Counted from the first letter of the stretch, positions 1-8,333 are shown. The stretch is DNA of 44,262 nucleotides from Thermoanaerobaculaceae bacterium (GCA_025456225.1 JALOLB010000004.1:1-44262); one strand, 5' to 3'. Numbers and translations: made by a program. Notes: a model not told the origin generated them from the letters alone.

Positions 1-114
1 CCGCGCGGCGCATCGCGGCCCGGAGGGCCGCGCCGGCGCACGGAGTGCCCGGGCCACCTTGCGATGGCTCTCGCGAGGCTCATCCCCCGTGCTCCAGGCG
101 AAAGAAGATGCAGC

Positions 115-726
115 CTACCCGGCCGGCTGGTGCGGACGGGTGGCGATGAGCCGGCACATCCAGACGCCCAGGGCGACCGACCCCCACAGCAGGAGGAACG
201 CCAGGCCCCGCAGCACGGTCGCGAGCTGCATGTCGTGCTCCAGGAGGCCCAGCGAGTCCAGGAGGTAGGCCCAGTCGTGGGCGACGGCCGGCTCGCCGCC
301 GCCGACCGTCACCAGCGGTAGCACCTGGGCCCGGGCGTCGCCCATGTAGGTCGCCACGTTGTAGAGGTTGGTGGCCTCCCAGAAGCCGCCGACCGGCAGC
401 CCGAACCAGTCTCTCTGACGCAGCAGCAGCCAGGTCGCCACGAGCGGCACGGCGCACTGCAGGATGGTGCCGCCGGCGACCATCACCCACTCGCCGAGGA
501 AGCCGAAGACGAGGTGCCCGGCCTCGTGAATGGCGAGGTTGATGCCGCCGAACAGGCTCCCGTACTCCCAGTCGCGCAGGTGACGCACGCCAACGTAGGC
601 GAAATACGCGAGCAGGAGCGCCCTTGGGATCCACATGCGACCTGGTGCCCACCCGGTGATCGCCTCCTGGAGGTGATCCAGCCGGCCGGGTTCCGAGCGC
701 CGCGGCGGGGCTTCGATCGTGCCCAC
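115..726 (-). CDS. Membrane protein with HEAGH zinc-protease-like motif
   Basis: A 203-residue protein of unknown function with several hydrophobic segments (about residues 33-48, 58-80, 84-100 and 172-192). The motif H67-E-A-G-H71 lies in or next to a membrane segment, which is the HExxH pattern of intramembrane site-2-type (M50) metalloproteases. A late HDW near residue 161 could supply a further ligand, but no classical NPDG motif is visible. The start is GTG at 726. The gene stands alone, followed by about 110 bases before the next minus-strand gene. It may be a divergent M50-like protease or a non-catalytic membrane protein; the family assignment rests on the motif only. Confidence 0.6.
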   Translation of the reverse strand: MGTIEAPPRRSEPGRLDHLQEAITGWAPGRMWIPRALLLAYFAYVGVRHLRDWEYGSLFGGINLAIHEAGHLVFGFLGEWVMVAGGTILQCAVPLVATWLLLRQRDWFGLPVGGFWEATNLYNVATYMGDARAQVLPLVTVGGGEPAVAHDWAYLLDSLGLLEHDMQLATVLRGLAFLLLWGSVALGVWMCRLIATRPHQPAG

Positions 727-836
727 GGTGGAAGGCTACAGCATGAGGCCCTGGAACGCGGATTACGAAACCGAGTAGGCTGCGAGGTCAGCAGGCGTGG
801 TGAGGGGTCTGGTGCCCATCCGATGTGTGCTGCGAG

Positions 837-2045
837 TCAGCGCACCGTGAACCACTGGATGCCGAGCCTGCCCTCGTGCACCGTGACATCCACCTCGTCC
901 CCGACGCTGTGCTTCTCGTAGACGGACCTTGGGACATCGACCTCTTGTGTGGTCGTTCTCGGTCCCCAGGGCGAGAGCTTCAGGTGGTAGGACGTGCGCT
1001 TGTCCCTTTCGACCCGCTGTTCAACGACCCTGGCGTGGTAGCCAACTGGGGCTGATCTGTCCAACAGCCCGTTGAGCAGGATGACGCTCCCGTAGCCGTA
1101 GACCGCACAGAACAGAAGAAGCCCAATTGCGGTGGACGGTTTCCGCCTCACGTCGTCAGCGCAAGCCAGAACCAAGACAAAGAGCGAGATCGATGCCAGC
1201 AGGAACGGCGACCAGAACCGCCCCCAGGTCAGGATCTCCCAGTCGAGCACGGCCCGGAGAGCGAGGCCCAGGCAGGGCATGAGGAACGCGAGGCCGACAT
1301 CTGGCAGAGGACTGCCGCGTCTTGCATCGAGCTTGATGGCCCCGCGAAGGCCACGCACCGATAGAAGGGCCGCGAGAGGCATCGCAAGACACGTCCAGAT
1401 GGCAAGGTGATAGGGAACTGGCCTGAGCATCGCCCAGAGTCCTGCAGCAAGGCCTCCTCCATTCAGGATCCAGGCGAGTCTCCGCGCGCTTTGAAGCACC
1501 CATCGCCGGTGGTGCGCGGTTTCGCCCAGCCTTGTGTCGTCAAGGGCTGTTTCGAGCTCTTGTTCGGCTTCCACGGCGTCCAGATTGGTCAGGTTCTCGT
1601 TGAGCCACACACGCAGCTCAGTCTCCCGCTCCAACAGTAGGCCGACCTTGAGCTTCCTGACCTGTGGGTCTTCCGGGACCAGGACCAGGGTCTGGATGTA
1701 CTGGGTTGGAAGGAGCCGAAAGCCCTTGATGAAGCGGACTTGCAGCTCGGTGGTGCGAAAGCCATCTGCGAGCTTGACGCGGTCGGGGTAGATCTCGAGC
1801 TTGGTCTTGAAGGCGGAATAGGCAGAGTAGAGCATGAACAGGAAGCCCGCAGTCGCGCCGACAAGACAGGGCACGAGGAACCCAAGATCGCCAGTGCGTC
1901 GATCCAGAAAGGGGATCGAGGCCATCCAGACGCACAGTGCCAGCAGGAAGGGTGTCGCTATGGCAAAGAAGACTCTCCAGAACCTCGACATCCTGAAGAC
2001 CTGGACCCGATCCTGGGCTGCGGGCGTTCTGTCACACTCCTGCAA
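837..2045 (-). CDS. Polytopic membrane protein of unknown function
   Basis: A 402-residue protein that I do not recognise. Two hydrophobic segments near residues 25-45 and 55-75 are followed by a soluble stretch (about 80-165) that looks like a small PH-like fold. More membrane segments lie near 195-330, and a C-terminal soluble domain of about 75 residues resembles small OB- or DUF3592-like domains (pattern YHARVVEQRVERDK ... VPRSVYEKHSVGDEVDVTVHEG). Two starts are possible. TTG at 2045 is preceded by GAGGAG at 7 bases. ATG at 1991 begins MSRFWRVFF and has a weaker ribosome site. I extend to the TTG because of the ribosome site. The gene is transcribed in the same direction as its neighbours but is separated from the upstream run by a 3' relic. 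Confidence 0.7.
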   Translation of the reverse strand: MQECDRTPAAQDRVQVFRMSRFWRVFFAIATPFLLALCVWMASIPFLDRRTGDLGFLVPCLVGATAGFLFMLYSAYSAFKTKLEIYPDRVKLADGFRTTELQVRFIKGFRLLPTQYIQTLVLVPEDPQVRKLKVGLLLERETELRVWLNENLTNLDAVEAEQELETALDDTRLGETAHHRRWVLQSARRLAWILNGGGLAAGLWAMLRPVPYHLAIWTCLAMPLAALLSVRGLRGAIKLDARRGSPLPDVGLAFLMPCLGLALRAVLDWEILTWGRFWSPFLLASISLFVLVLACADDVRRKPSTAIGLLLFCAVYGYGSVILLNGLLDRSAPVGYHARVVEQRVERDKRTSYHLKLSPWGPRTTTQEVDVPRSVYEKHSVGDEVDVTVHEGRLGIQWFTVR

Positions 2046-2171
2046 GGCGCTTCTCCTCGGCTGTGCAGCTCGCGCGCCACGGCCGCCAGGCTGTCATCCC
2101 AGGCTGGAAGACGAGCCGACACTCTGGCTCGGCCGCTCCGCGCCGGCAGTGTAGCGGCCCAGAGGATCCGA

Positions 2172-2266
2172 GGCTACAGCTTGCCCAGGCGGATCTCCTG
2201 GACCGAGTGGACGCTGCGGTCGATGAAGAAGTCGTTGCGCACCACGAGGCGGAACGGGCCGCGGTC
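2172..2266 (-). pseudogene. Relic of the 3' end of a second copy of the 14868-15935 gene
   Basis: These 95 bases match 14866-14960 with only four mismatches and keep the reading frame. They encode RGPFRLVVRNDFFIDRSVHS followed by VQEIRLGKL and a stop. The intact parent ends in the same sequence with LGTL. No upstream part of the parent gene is present: similarity stops abruptly at 2266, where the stop codon of the thioredoxin-like/BACON gene lies. The fragment has no start of its own. The high nucleotide identity implies a recent duplication or recombination. Confidence 0.85.
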
Positions 2267-3299
2267 ACCTCGGGGCCGGCGAGGCCGGAGCGCGCTGCAG
2301 GTGCCGTCGAGCGCGCATGACCTGCCCCTGGGTCGTGACGGTGACCGTCGTCGAGCACGACATGCCGCTGCCGGTGGCGTCGATGCGCACGGTGCCGTGC
2401 TGCCCGGCGGCCGGGGTGCCGACAAGCGACACCACACAGGTCGCAGGCATCGCGCCGGAGGCTGGCACAATCTGCAGCCAGGTCACCTCGGGCGTGGCCG
2501 TCCAGCTCAGCACGTCGGGCCCGTCGATGGAGATCTCGGCGGAGGGGGTCGACGGGCCGAGCACAATCCCTGACGGGGTGACATCGAGTACGGCCGGCGA
2601 GGCGATCGCCGCCTGGAGCATGTCGTAGGCGCCGCCGCCGGTCGGCCGGTGCTCGATCAGGGCGAGAGCTCGCAGGTGCTGCCAGTCCACGTTCGAGAGT
2701 GAGGCGACGTCGATTGTGGCGGAGGTCGTGTCGCCAGGCTGGAGTGGGCCCGCAAGTGGACGGGTGGCGGTGGCGCGTACCCACGTCTGGGTCAGCCCGA
2801 TCGGGTTGTCCTCCCAGACGATCACCCAGAACGCGGCGGCCTGGTCCGGTGTGAGGGGCGCATCGGACAGATTGGTGGCGCGCACGTACACCTGCAGGCC
2901 GTCACCGACGCGGCGGCTCCACACCCTGACCGATGCGGCGGGTGGCCGGGCCAGCTCGGCGTTGAGCATCGCCTTGTAGCGGTTGTAGTAGTCGACCGGC
3001 CCCTGGGAGACGTCGAGCCCGCTCCCGACCATGACGAGCGGCAGGTAGACCGAGGACGGCCCGTGATAGGCGGCCCACCAGCGGTCGACGCGGCCCGAGC
3101 TGAAGCTGTCGTAGGCGTACTCGAGCAGCACCGCCCGGCCGGCCATCTCGGCCTGGAGAGTGCTGACGGACGGTGCCGCCAACCGACAGTAGGTACCGCC
3201 GCCGCGCACGAAGAGCTCGAACACCCCCAGCCTGTCCTCGGCTCCCGCCCCGCTTGCCAGCAGCAGCAGGATCAGAGCACGCCTCACGGTTGGTACCAT
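2265..3299 (-). CDS. Exported thioredoxin-like protein with BACON-type domain; active site GTYC
   Basis: A 344-residue protein. ATG at 3299 gives a clear signal peptide (VRRALILLLLASGAGA). Residues about 22-125 resemble a thioredoxin-like domain (VFELFVRGGGTYC ... LLEYAY ... VMVGSG). A beta-rich middle follows, then a BACON-like domain with the VTWLQIVPASG signature near 260-330. It is a paralogue of the product of 19838-21514. Alignment of VFELFVRGGGTYC with VFEGFYHPG-Sec-GVC puts Gly (codon GGT) where the paralogue has selenocysteine, so only the resolving Cys remains. The last residues, RRHLQRAPASPAP, recur at the C-terminus of the leucine-rich-repeat protein at 32044-34113. It is the last gene of the long minus-strand run and its start overlaps the preceding gene by 16 bases. 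An envelope role is inferred from the signal peptide and neighbours. Confidence 0.7.
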   Translation of the reverse strand: MVPTVRRALILLLLASGAGAEDRLGVFELFVRGGGTYCRLAAPSVSTLQAEMAGRAVLLEYAYDSFSSGRVDRWWAAYHGPSSVYLPLVMVGSGLDVSQGPVDYYNRYKAMLNAELARPPAASVRVWSRRVGDGLQVYVRATNLSDAPLTPDQAAAFWVIVWEDNPIGLTQTWVRATATRPLAGPLQPGDTTSATIDVASLSNVDWQHLRALALIEHRPTGGGAYDMLQAAIASPAVLDVTPSGIVLGPSTPSAEISIDGPDVLSWTATPEVTWLQIVPASGAMPATCVVSLVGTPAAGQHGTVRIDATGSGMSCSTTVTVTTQGQVMRARRHLQRAPASPAPR

Positions 3300-4138
3300 T
3301 GTCGCCCTCCAAGCCGGTCCATCTCTTCCTCCACGGCGTCCACCAGCTCGCCGAGCTCCAGGTCCCCGACCCACCGGCGGCCGTTGATGAACAAGGTCGG
3401 CGTTTCCTCGACGCCGTTGGCGATGCCCTCTTTCTTGCTCGCGACCAGCTTCTCGCGGGTGGCCGGGTCAGCCGCGCGCGCCGCGAAGGTGTCTCCATCA
3501 AGGCCGACGGCGACCGCCCACTCACGCTGCCTGCTCGGTGCAAACTCGTCGAAATGCCGGTAGGAGTGAAGCAGGAACTCCCAGAACCGCCCCAGCTCGG
3601 CGGCGGCGGTGAACGCAAGGCCGGCCTCGGTTGAGCCCTCGTGGCCGCGAATCGGGAAGCATCGGAACGCCAGCCGCACTCGTCCCTCCAGGCGACCGGC
3701 GCGCACCTCCTGCACCAGGGCGCGGACCAGCTTGCTGCAGTACGGGCCGCGCGCGCAGGCATAGACGACGAGGGTGACCGGGGCGTTCTCGTGACCGACG
3801 GAGGTGGCCGGGTCGATGGCGATGACAGCGGGTGCACCGCCTCCAACCATGCTGCGCGCCCGGCGGGAAAGCGAGCGGCCAATGCGGGCCTCGTCCTGCC
3901 CGGCTGCCACTCGCCGGCAGATGCTCTCGGCCAACCTCACCGCGAGCGCACAGGTTGGACGGGCGGCAAGGCAGCGATCGAGGGTGTCGTCGCAACAGTC
4001 GTAGGGGTGCTCGGTGTGGAGCAGGCGCAACGCCAGCTCGTGCTTGGGTCCCGTGAAGGCATCGCAGGTGGGGGTCTGCGACCAGACTGGGGCCGCGAGG
4101 GTCGCGGCCAGCACCAGGGCGAGCTTCAGCTCACGCAC
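3284..4138 (-). CDS. Exported DsbA/thioredoxin_4-like protein with GPYC active site
   Basis: A 284-residue protein with an N-terminal signal peptide (LALVLAATLAAPVWSQ). A Cys-rich region of about 80 residues, TPTCDAF ... CCDDTLDRC ... CALAVRLAESIC, precedes a DsbA-like domain (VTLVVYACARGPYCSKLV, RCFPIRGHEGS, TEAGLAF, GVEETPTLFINGRRWVGD). The cis-Pro loop (ETPTLF) is intact, but the CxxC site reads G-P-Y-C, with GGC where TGC is expected. A nearby Cys lies three residues earlier (CARGPYC). The GTG start at 4138 is preceded by GAGGAG and overlaps the upstream gene by 8 bases. A role in periplasmic thiol chemistry is likely from the family. Loss of the first Cys suggests altered activity, unless the upstream Cys substitutes. 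Confidence 0.8.
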   Translation of the reverse strand: MRELKLALVLAATLAAPVWSQTPTCDAFTGPKHELALRLLHTEHPYDCCDDTLDRCLAARPTCALAVRLAESICRRVAAGQDEARIGRSLSRRARSMVGGGAPAVIAIDPATSVGHENAPVTLVVYACARGPYCSKLVRALVQEVRAGRLEGRVRLAFRCFPIRGHEGSTEAGLAFTAAAELGRFWEFLLHSYRHFDEFAPSRQREWAVAVGLDGDTFAARAADPATREKLVASKKEGIANGVEETPTLFINGRRWVGDLELGELVDAVEEEMDRLGGRQWYQP

Positions 4139-4604
4139 GTTGACGTCTCCTCTCCAGCCACCGGTCGATGCCAACTTGCCCCCGGTCTCCGACCAGTACC
4201 AGCATGCTCAGCGCCAACCACCCCAGATCTCGCATCACGGTGAGCCAGGAGATGGGGTCCTCGCCGGCGCCCTGGGACGCGAAGCATCCGCACGACATGT
4301 CGAGGCCGCGCCCGAGCGCGATCGCCAGGGCGCCAATGAACACCAGCATCATTCCGGCCACGAGCAGCGCTGCGGCTCGGGTCCTGACACCGGCCAGGAG
4401 CATGAGGCCGGCCGCGACCTCGATCCACGGCAGGGTGATGGCCGTGAGGTTGACGAGACTGAGCGGCAGGATGTCGTAGGTCGCGACGTCGACGGCGAAC
4501 GCGTGCGGGACGGCGATCTTGTGCCATGCCGCGCCGACGAACAGCACACCCAGGTACCAGCGCGCAGGCACCGCAAGCCAGGCGGAGACCCTGGCCGCGG
4601 TCAT
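4131..4604 (-). CDS. MauE/DoxX-family membrane protein with SCGCF motif
   Basis: A 157-residue integral membrane protein with four predicted membrane helices (about 10-28, 48-70, 75-98 and 122-140). WYLGVLFVGAAWHKI and LPWIEVAAGLMLLAGVRTRAAAL are typical of DoxX/MauE proteins. The motif MSCGCF near residues 103-108, on the loop between helices 3 and 4, is the Cys-containing site of MauE-type proteins thought to act with periplasmic thiol-disulfide enzymes. The start overlaps the end of the rhodanese-like gene by 4 bases (ATGA), and its own end overlaps the DsbA-like gene, so the set is translationally coupled. It probably passes electrons or supports maturation of the neighbouring exported redox proteins; this is inference from family and context. 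Confidence 0.8.
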   Translation of the reverse strand: MTAARVSAWLAVPARWYLGVLFVGAAWHKIAVPHAFAVDVATYDILPLSLVNLTAITLPWIEVAAGLMLLAGVRTRAAALLVAGMMLVFIGALAIALGRGLDMSCGCFASQGAGEDPISWLTVMRDLGWLALSMLVLVGDRGQVGIDRWLERRRQRA

Positions 4605-5098
4605 CGCGACTCCTCGCGCTGCAGCGCCGGAGCACCGCCGCGCACGAAGCTCACGTTCTTGATGCCCCGACCCGAGATCTCGCGCCCGAGATGCTCGCCG
4701 CTGTCAGGGTGGCCTCCGTCGCCGTAGACCACGACGCGGGTGGCGCGGCTGGCGGCAATGGCACGCGCGAGCTCGGCCAGGCGCGCGTCCGGGATGGGGT
4801 CCAGCCAGTCAAACGGCACGTGGACCGCGCCGGGAAGCCGCGGTCCTGCGAGTGCCTCCGCGGGCGTGCGGGCATCGATGCGGAAGGTGTGCGAGGAGCC
4901 GACCGCCGGGTCGTCGGGTGCCACCGGAGTCACCTCGCCGCCCGGCTCGGGGCAGGGCACCAGCACCTCGTAGGGAGTGCGTGCCAATAGCGGCAACCCA
5001 TTGGGCCGCAGAGTGTTGACTGCGAGCGCCACGCCCGCGCTGACTGCCGCGACCAGTGCGGCCTCGACGAGGGTACGCTGCACCATCCGCACCGTCAC
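4601..5098 (-). CDS. Membrane-anchored rhodanese-like protein lacking the catalytic Cys
   Basis: A 165-residue protein with one N-terminal membrane or signal segment (LVEAALVAAVSAGVALAV) and a rhodanese-like domain from about residue 70 (FRIDARTPAEAL, PGAVHVPFDWLDPIPDARL, RVVVYGDGGHPDSG, LGREISGRGIKNVSFVRGG). The loop that carries the persulfide Cys in active rhodaneses (VVYCxxG) reads VVYGDGG, with GGC at the expected position, so sulfurtransferase activity is not expected. A lone Cys sits in the linker (VLVPCPEPGG). It overlaps genes on both sides by 4 bases. It may be a binding or scaffold module for the adjoining MauE, DsbA-like and thioredoxin-like proteins. Confidence 0.78.
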   Translation of the reverse strand: MTVRMVQRTLVEAALVAAVSAGVALAVNTLRPNGLPLLARTPYEVLVPCPEPGGEVTPVAPDDPAVGSSHTFRIDARTPAEALAGPRLPGAVHVPFDWLDPIPDARLAELARAIAASRATRVVVYGDGGHPDSGEHLGREISGRGIKNVSFVRGGAPALQREESR

Positions 5099-6636
5099 AC
5101 CCCACAGCTCGAGCCGCGCCGCAGCTCCTCGTCCTGGCGCAGCAGGTCGATGATCCGCTCGTCCTCGCCATGCTCGCCGGGGCCGAGCCCCCAGGCCAGA
5201 GGGACATGATCAGCCGGTGGGCGGGTGGTGGGCGGCGCCCAGGGATCGGCCGAGAACGTCCAGCGCACCAGCACGCGGGGTCGCGACTCGCGGTAGTCGA
5301 AGTTGAACCCCTGCCGGTCGTCGGCGGTGGAGTCACGGCGTGCGAGCTGCCACTCGAGCCCAGCGCGGAGGCCGTGCCACGGCGGCAGCCAGACGCCGAG
5401 TGTGATCTTCCCGGTGAGGTCGCGTCGTTGCTCGGTGGTGCCGAAGACCTGCTCGCCCTCCGGTCCCCCGGAGTGCGGGTAGTCGTCCCACGAGACGGAA
5501 ACAGCGACCCGCGCGGTGACGCCCCGGCCCAGACTGAACCGGGTTGCGGCCGCGACCGAGGCGCCCCGCAGGTCGTAGGCGGGAGAGTGGGCGTTCGAGC
5601 CGCGCACCGTCGCGCCCATCACCGTGGAGGCGCCTGGAAGCAGTCGGACCGGTCCGCCAACGCCGGCATCCCACTCCTGGCGGGTTCGCCGCTCGTCGCG
5701 ATAGTCGCGGTGGCCGCCTCCGGCGAACGCAAGCCATCCGTCTGACCACTCGACCTCGACCTCCCCGCGGAGCGCCTCGGCGTAGAGTGAGGGTGACTGG
5801 TCGAGGAGCAACCGTTCGGCACGGATGCCGAGGAGCAACCGATGGCGGGCCCCGGTGAGGATGCCGCCCAGGCGGGCCGCACCCTGAAGGCTTGAGAGCT
5901 CGCGGTACTCCTGCTCGTGCAGGCCGTGACCGAGCACCTCGAGTTCCAGCACGGGCCGGATTGCCGTGGCGGCCGGAGTCGACAGGCGCAGCCGCAGCTC
6001 CAGGTCGGCCAGGGCGCTCGACGTGCCCGTGGCGCCGGTGTCGGTGGGAGAACCTGCCAGGGCGTTCGAGGTATGGCCGATTCCGAGCTCCATGTCGCCG
6101 CTCACCGGGTCGAGCCACCAGGGGTCGAGGCGGCGCTGGAGCATCGACCACACGGGAAGGTCCTCGGGGAACACGGGGGAGCGCCGGCCGACGGCGTCGA
6201 GTGCCACCCGTGCCGTGCTGGGGTCGGCCGCCAGGTGAGCGCGGAACGCCTCGGCCAGCGACTTTCGGGACACCCAGGGGCCATCCGGAGGCTTCTCGGC
6301 GGCGGCGAGGTCACGGGCCGCCAGCTCCGGGTCGCCCTGCCGGAGGTGGACGCAGGCGAGCCACAGCCGTGCCACAGCGCTCTCGCCCTGGCGGTCGAGC
6401 GCCCCGTGCAGGGTGCGCTCGGCCCAGAACAGGTTGCCGTCCAGGAGGTAGGCACGGGCCAGCCAGAGCGGCAGGACAGGGTCGTCCGGGTGGCGAGCGA
6501 CCGCACCCCTCAGTCGCTCCACGGCCGGTCGGAGCTCACCCCGGGCAAGCTGCTCCTGCGCTACACGACGCTCGCACGCTGCGTCGCATGGCGGCGCCGG
6601 TGGCGGTGTGGCGGCCGCCACCGCGGCCAGGAGCAT
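5095..6636 (-). CDS. TPR plus outer-membrane beta-barrel-like protein (paralogue 1)
   Basis: A 513-residue protein. A short signal-like N-terminus is followed by TPR-type helices to about residue 190 (EQLARGELRPAVERLRGAVA, PDDPVLPLWLARAYLLDG). Then comes a long region of alternating strands ending near FSADPWAPP, which suggests an outer-membrane beta-barrel. The architecture recalls TPR-barrel export factors, but I cannot name the family. It aligns throughout with the product of 23521-25095: SNALAGSPTDT/TNAFAGSPTDT, AGGGHRDYRDERRTRQEWDAG/AGGGHRDFQDPWRTRQELDAG, WDDYPHSGG/VDDYPHSGG. Both have a tail of about 45 residues beyond the last strand, DHVPL...GLG...ER...RQDEELR, ending with Cys (SSCGV here). 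The ATG lies 11 bases after the CGGC-protein stop and the end overlaps the rhodanese-like gene. Confidence 0.7.
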   Translation of the reverse strand: MLLAAVAAATPPPAPPCDAACERRVAQEQLARGELRPAVERLRGAVARHPDDPVLPLWLARAYLLDGNLFWAERTLHGALDRQGESAVARLWLACVHLRQGDPELAARDLAAAEKPPDGPWVSRKSLAEAFRAHLAADPSTARVALDAVGRRSPVFPEDLPVWSMLQRRLDPWWLDPVSGDMELGIGHTSNALAGSPTDTGATGTSSALADLELRLRLSTPAATAIRPVLELEVLGHGLHEQEYRELSSLQGAARLGGILTGARHRLLLGIRAERLLLDQSPSLYAEALRGEVEVEWSDGWLAFAGGGHRDYRDERRTRQEWDAGVGGPVRLLPGASTVMGATVRGSNAHSPAYDLRGASVAAATRFSLGRGVTARVAVSVSWDDYPHSGGPEGEQVFGTTEQRRDLTGKITLGVWLPPWHGLRAGLEWQLARRDSTADDRQGFNFDYRESRPRVLVRWTFSADPWAPPTTRPPADHVPLAWGLGPGEHGEDERIIDLLRQDEELRRGSSCGV

Positions 6637-6647
6637 CGCCCACGAGC

Positions 6648-7091
6648 TCAGTTGTAGGCCTCCATGAGCTCGCGGGGCTCCGCCAGGAGGTGCGCCGCCA
6701 GCTCTCGCATGCCGGCGTCATGCCAGAAGCTGAGCTTGTCGTGAGCTTCGAGGTACTTCAGTGGAATCGGGTGCGTTCCCACCACCACCGGCAGGCCGTA
6801 CTGCTTCTCCATGAACTCCTTGAAGCGTCGGATATTGGGGCAGGGTGGGTAGCCGACGACGAGGCCGGTCGCCAGGTGCACGACATCGCACTTGTTTCTC
6901 AGGAACTCGGCAGGGACGTACTCCACGTTGCCGCCCGGGCACCCGCCGCAGGTGGAGTACCCGACGATCTCGACCGGCTCGTCGGCGGGATAGCGGGAGA
7001 AGCCTCCATGCCGTTCCCGCAGTGCCCGGAAGCACTTGCCGCCGCCGCAGTCGCGGTAGCGGGCGCAGATGATGATCCCGACTCTGGTCAT
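6648..7091 (-). CDS. CGGC-domain protein
   Basis: A 147-residue cytoplasmic protein with nine Cys. GIIICARYRDCGGGKC begins near residue 5, Y-S-T-C-G-G-C-P-G-G-N (CGGC at 48-51) is the motif that names the family, and YPPCPNIRRFKEFMEKQYGLPVVVGTHPIP follows. CGGC proteins are small, anaerobe-associated, probably metal- or cluster-binding proteins of unproven function. The ATG at 7091 has a strong GGAGGAG site. It lies 26 bases after the trans-sulfuration gene and 11 before the TPR-barrel gene, which ties it to sulfur handling in the same transcript. Confidence 0.85.
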   Translation of the reverse strand: MTRVGIIICARYRDCGGGKCFRALRERHGGFSRYPADEPVEIVGYSTCGGCPGGNVEYVPAEFLRNKCDVVHLATGLVVGYPPCPNIRRFKEFMEKQYGLPVVVGTHPIPLKYLEAHDKLSFWHDAGMRELAAHLLAEPRELMEAYN

Positions 7092-7117
7092 CTGACGCTC
7101 CTCCATTTCGGCCCAGT

Positions 7118-8308
7118 CTATGCCTGATCGAGCGCCTGGGAGAGGTCGGCGATGACGTCCTCGACATCCTCGCACCCCACCGAGAGCCTCACGAGGCCGT
7201 CGGAGATCCCGGCCGCCAGGCGGTCCGGTCGCGGCATCGCCGCATGGGTCATGCTGGCCGGATGCTGGATCAGCGACTCCACCCCTCCGAGCGACACCGC
7301 GAGGGTCATGAGCTTGACGTGGTTGAGCATGCGCACGCCAGCCTCGAGGCCGCCCCGCAGCTCGAAGGAGATGAGGGAGCCGGGGCCGTCCATCTGGCGA
7401 TGTCCCAGCTCGTACTGGGGGTGGCTCGGCAGGCCCGGGTAGCGCACCCACTCCACCTTGGGGTGCTGCTCCAGCCACGGCGCCACCGTCAGGGCGCCGG
7501 CCTGAGAGGTACGCACCCGCATCGCCAGGGTCCGCAGCCCACGCAGGGTGAGCCATGCCTGGTGGGGGTCCATGCACGCTCCGAGGTAGGCGTGGACGGG
7601 CCGGATGCGCCGGTGCATCGCCTCGGTCGCCGAGACCACCATGCCGGCCACGATGTCCGAGTGCCCGTTGATGAACTTGGTCATGCTGTGCATCACGACA
7701 TCGGCGCCCCACTCGATGGGGCGCTGCAGCGCCGGGCTGGCGAAGGTGTTGTCGACCAGCAACGTGGCGCCGTTCGCGTGAGCGATGGCGGCGACGGCGG
7801 CCAGGTCGGTGATCGCCATGGTTGGGTTGGCCGGTGTCTCGACGAGGACCAACCGGGTCTCGGGCCGTACGGCGGCCTTCACGGCGGCAAGATCAGCGGT
7901 CTCGACAAAGGTCGATGTGACTCCGAATCGGCTGAAGTCGCGCTCGATCACGACGCGGGAGGGGCCGTACACCGAGCTCGAGCCGACCACGTGGTCGCCC
8001 TGACCAAGGAGGGCGACGAGTACGGTGCACAGCGCACTCATGCCCGAGGACGTGGCGAGCGCCCCGGCGCCCCCCTCCAGGGCCGCCACGGCTGCCTCGA
8101 GCCGGGCGGTCGTGGGGTTGCCCATGCGGGTGTAGATGAACCCGTCCTCCTGCCCGGCGAACCGGGCGGCGCCCTGCTCGCAGCTTGCGAAGGCGAAGGT
8201 CGAGGTCTGGTAGATGGGGGGCGCCACGGCGCCCGTTGTCGGGTCGATCTCCGATCCGGCGTGAATGGTCAGGGTGCTCCGGCCGAGGTGCTTGCTGTCG
8301 TAAGTCAC
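7118..8308 (-). CDS. PLP-dependent trans-sulfuration enzyme (methionine gamma-lyase/cystathionine gamma-synthase family)
   Basis: A 396-residue type-I PLP enzyme of the Cys/Met metabolism family, of full usual length. Hallmarks are APPIYQTSTF near 33, YTRMGNPT for phosphate and PLP binding, LATSSGMSAL, DNTFASPALQRP, the PLP lysine in HSMTKFINGHSD (about residue 208), SLGGVESLIQHPASMTH and GLVRLSVGCEDVEDVIADL. The last two are especially close to methionine gamma-lyases. However, the active-site Cys often found after YG in those lyases is Pro here (VYGPSR), so cystathionine gamma-lyase or -synthase activity is equally possible. The GTG at 8308 has AAGGAGG five bases upstream. It sits 25 bases after the IscU-Mrp-ORP gene. 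A lyase that frees a thiol or sulfide would suit a neighbouring metal-sulfur cluster system (inference). Confidence 0.9.
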   Translation of the reverse strand: MTYDSKHLGRSTLTIHAGSEIDPTTGAVAPPIYQTSTFAFASCEQGAARFAGQEDGFIYTRMGNPTTARLEAAVAALEGGAGALATSSGMSALCTVLVALLGQGDHVVGSSSVYGPSRVVIERDFSRFGVTSTFVETADLAAVKAAVRPETRLVLVETPANPTMAITDLAAVAAIAHANGATLLVDNTFASPALQRPIEWGADVVMHSMTKFINGHSDIVAGMVVSATEAMHRRIRPVHAYLGACMDPHQAWLTLRGLRTLAMRVRTSQAGALTVAPWLEQHPKVEWVRYPGLPSHPQYELGHRQMDGPGSLISFELRGGLEAGVRMLNHVKLMTLAVSLGGVESLIQHPASMTHAAMPRPDRLAAGISDGLVRLSVGCEDVEDVIADLSQALDQA

Positions 8309-8333
8309 ACAGTCCTCCTTGGACTCTGGTCTG

